In this document: in pieces, positions 14,359-15,727 of the stretch | Layout: every line of letters starts with the position of its first letter | Numbering within the stretch: the stretch's first letter is position 1 | NCBI GenBank assembly: GCA_016199405.1 | Contig: JACQGS010000014.1 | Location: 1-15,727 of the forward strand | From: Chloroflexota bacterium | GTDB taxonomy: Bacteria > Chloroflexota > Anaerolineae > UBA4142 | Length of the DNA: 15,727 nt | Direction: 5' to 3' | The notes under the pieces: model-generated | The model's database searches: none | The model's input: only the letters and a program-made list of their open reading frames with translations | Told to the model about the DNA's origin: nothing | Position numbers and translations under genes: made by a program

Positions 14359-14470
14359 TCAGGTCGCAGGTCACAAGTCGCAGGTCGCAAGTCGCTTGTG
14401 GCTTGTAACTTGTGGCTTGCGACTTGTGGCTTGTGACTTGCAGATTGTGACTTGTAGCTTGTCGCTTGTC
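14359..14470. repeat. Perfect-register inverted heptamer array, 16 units
   Basis: On the minus strand eleven units of the type (C/G/T)ACAAG(C/T), such as GACAAGC, CACAAGC and CACAAGT, are followed by five inverted units (GACTTGC, GACCTGC, GACTTGT, GACCTGC, GACCTGA) without a single slip. The array begins at the second base of the upstream TGA stop and ends at the AAGGAG of the selenoprotein gene, so it fills the whole spacer. It could fold into a long imperfect hairpin. Confidence 0.85.
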
Positions 14471-14870
14471 ACGGCATCGCCGTATCGGTCGGATTGCCGT
14501 ACGGCGCGTATTTGCCGTCAATCAGGGCGCGAATTTGTTGAATCGATTTGCCCTCACGCGCCCATTGCGCGGCGTCGACCATTTCCCGTCCGCACACTTC
14601 GCAGCCCGACGCATGATCGTTGAATGATCCGTCCGCTTTGAAAAAACAATCGTGCAAACTCTTGTGCCCGGATGCGCGACCACAATCGCAATAGCACGGC
14701 AATTTGAACAGCATCGCCGGCATTTGGACCGCGAGGCGGTAGGCTTGGAGCGAGAGCGCGGAATCGTAAACAAAAGTTGGGAACGGCGGATCCGCCGGCG
14801 CCGACGCGCACGCGGTTGCGAGCAGCGCGAGCGCAAGAATGACCAGAAGGATTATGGATTTCAGTTTCAT
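14469..14870 (-). CDS. PCYCGC-type cysteine-rich lipoprotein
   Basis: 133 residues. A signal segment (4-20) ends in a lipobox LATAC, with lipid Cys21. The mature part has the motif LPCYCDCGRASGHKSLHDCFF (57-77; Cys59, Cys61, Cys63, Cys75), a variant of the PCYCGC motif with Asp62 for Gly, followed by GCEVCG (Cys90, Cys93) and a helical C-terminus. PCYCGC proteins are widespread, mostly uncharacterised lipoproteins; the Cys/His-rich core suggests metal (perhaps copper) or thiol chemistry outside the membrane. GAGGT lies four bases before ATG 14870. The gene sits between a membrane polyferredoxin and the putative selenoprotein, which would give it two redox-active neighbours. Its TGA stop starts the heptamer array. 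Confidence 0.85.
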   Translation of the reverse strand: MKLKSIILLVILALALLATACASAPADPPFPTFVYDSALSLQAYRLAVQMPAMLFKLPCYCDCGRASGHKSLHDCFFKADGSFNDHASGCEVCGREMVDAAQWAREGKSIQQIRALIDGKYAPYGNPTDTAMP

Positions 14871-14886
14871 CGGGACCTCGAATGGG

Positions 14887-14949
14887 GCTTAGATTGAAGG
14901 TTGAAGGAGGTGGCGTAATCTCTAATCTCCAGTCTCCAATCTCCAATTT
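14887..14949. repeat. Heptamer array between polyferredoxin and PCYC lipoprotein genes
   Basis: On the minus strand nine 7-nt units: AAATTGG, AGATTGG, AGACTGG, AGATTAG, AGATTAC, then GCCACCT, CCTTCAA, CCTTCAA, TCTAAGC. The last part is partly complementary to the first. It starts immediately after the TAG stop of the polyferredoxin gene. Confidence 0.65.
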
Positions 14950-15727
14950 CTAACAGCCCGGCTTCATCGGCAACGCGTACAGCGCCGCGAACGCGGCCGC
15001 GACAAAAACCGCAAACGTCGCGAGCGGCAACGCGCGCGTCTGCGTCTGCCGCGCGATCCGGCGAATCAGCCACAGGGTCGCGATCAATCCGAGCGCGAGC
15101 GCGGCGAATTGCCACAGCATCAGCACCGGATCACTCGAATAAATACTGCCGCGCACTTTGGGCGGCAAATCGAAAAGTGTGAGGGGCACGCGCAAATTAT
15201 CGATCACGGTTTGAATCGAGCGCGTGCCCTCCGCCGCGAGTTCGAAAAAATTTACGCCCACATGCGCGCCCAAACCGAGCGGCACGAACGCATACGCAAA
15301 GCGCGATAACGCCGCGCGCCAATCGCGCGTCGCCGTGCGCGCGGCGAGCAGCGCCAAACCGACCAATCCGCTCAAGAGCGCGGCGAACAGCAGCGTGTAG
15401 ACGAGCGCGTAATTGTCCACGTTCGTCGTCAACAATGCGCGCTCCATCAACGCCGGATAGAGCGGCGTCATTCGCACCACTTCGGCAATGACCAAGCCCA
15501 ACAACAGAATCACAAAAACCGCTTCGGCAAAAACCGGCTTGCGAATTTCCGCGAGTTCGGACGCCGGCGCGCGCCAAATCATTTGCGGCGAATCGTGCAG
15601 GCACGCATGCAGGCAGTCGCCACAGAGAACGCAATAGCGATTGGAATCGAGCGTGCGCGGATATTCAAACATTTTGCACGGCGCCGCGGCGGCGCACGGT
15701 TTGTTCGCGCACCGCGCGCGGCAACTC
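14950..15727 (-). CDS. Membrane polyferredoxin-like protein (NapH/NosR/CcoG-like), N-terminus outside window
   Basis: The visible 258 residues start inside a Cys-rich region: Cys residues in SCRARCANKPC and APCKMFEYP, then CVLCGDCLHAC, a classic CxxCxxCxxxC [4Fe-4S] motif followed by LHDSP. After these come about five or six hydrophobic helices in the C-terminal part, ending in PMKPGC. Electron transfer through the membrane to a periplasmic partner is the usual role of such NapH/NosR/CcoG-like proteins, and the downstream Cys-rich lipoprotein and putative selenoprotein are natural partners here. Exact subfamily is uncertain because the N-terminal helices are missing. The gene runs off the window edge at 15727, so the operon start and promoter are not seen. 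Confidence 0.75.
   Translation of the reverse strand, partial: SCRARCANKPCAAAAPCKMFEYPRTLDSNRYCVLCGDCLHACLHDSPQMIWRAPASELAEIRKPVFAEAVFVILLLGLVIAEVVRMTPLYPALMERALLTTNVDNYALVYTLLFAALLSGLVGLALLAARTATRDWRAALSRFAYAFVPLGLGAHVGVNFFELAAEGTRSIQTVIDNLRVPLTLFDLPPKVRGSIYSSDPVLMLWQFAALALGLIATLWLIRRIARQTQTRALPLATFAVFVAAAFAALYALPMKPGC

Noticed and set aside
14353..14472. CRISPR array
   Set aside because: Units are only 7 nt, degenerate and contiguous without spacers, and switch polarity; no cas genes are present.
1..15727. tRNA, rRNA, integrase, transposase or toxin genes
   Set aside because: No such sequence or product was seen on either strand.

Overview
The window comes from a GC-rich, GCGC-rich bacterial genome. 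The gene content fits an anaerobic or facultative member of the Chloroflexota (Anaerolineae-like), but this is an inference from style and content, not proven: TTG/GTG starts with strong GGAGG ribosome sites, a CISM-type molybdoenzyme complex, NarL-type two-component systems, PCYCGC lipoprotein and FmdE genes. Genes lie on both strands in compact operons.

Left edge (1-1069): the N-terminal 199 residues of a cytochrome b of the bc type on the minus strand. Its roughly 260-nt leader holds an intrinsic terminator (possible attenuator) and a nested palindromic element. A divergent promoter then faces right.

Right-going cluster A (1070-4702): a PhnD/AioX/TtrS-like lipoprotein that could bind an oxyanion, a HAMP-GAF-HisKA_3 histidine kinase and a NarL-type regulator. 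Together they form an extracytoplasmic three-component sensor.

Right-going cluster B (4853-12087): a four-cluster ferredoxin subunit, an enlarged NrfD membrane subunit, a Tat-exported molybdopterin catalytic subunit of the polysulfide/thiosulfate/arsenate reductase type (Mo-ligand Cys197; third Fe-S Cys replaced by Thr60), an anchored monoheme cytochrome c, a TorD chaperone, a small zinc-ribbon protein with a twin-Arg motif, and an FmdE protein. Cluster A probably regulates cluster B. The substrate cannot be read from sequence.

Left-going cluster C (15727-12196): a membrane polyferredoxin (cut by the window edge), a PCYC-type Cys-rich lipoprotein, an Ig-fold DUF1573-like membrane protein with an in-frame TGA, and a second kinase/regulator pair. 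Reading through the TGA gives a 160-residue protein with a Cys-Sec pair, where a Cys-Cys pair is expected. A 7-bp hairpin starts at the right distance after the UGA for a bacterial SECIS. This is the strongest candidate novelty.

A second striking feature is that every intergenic spacer of about 60-120 nt inside these operons, seven in all, is made of short periodic units (7, 8 or 9 nt). Each runs as a forward block followed by an inverted block, with a different sequence family at most junctions, often starting at the upstream stop codon and ending at the next ribosome-binding site.
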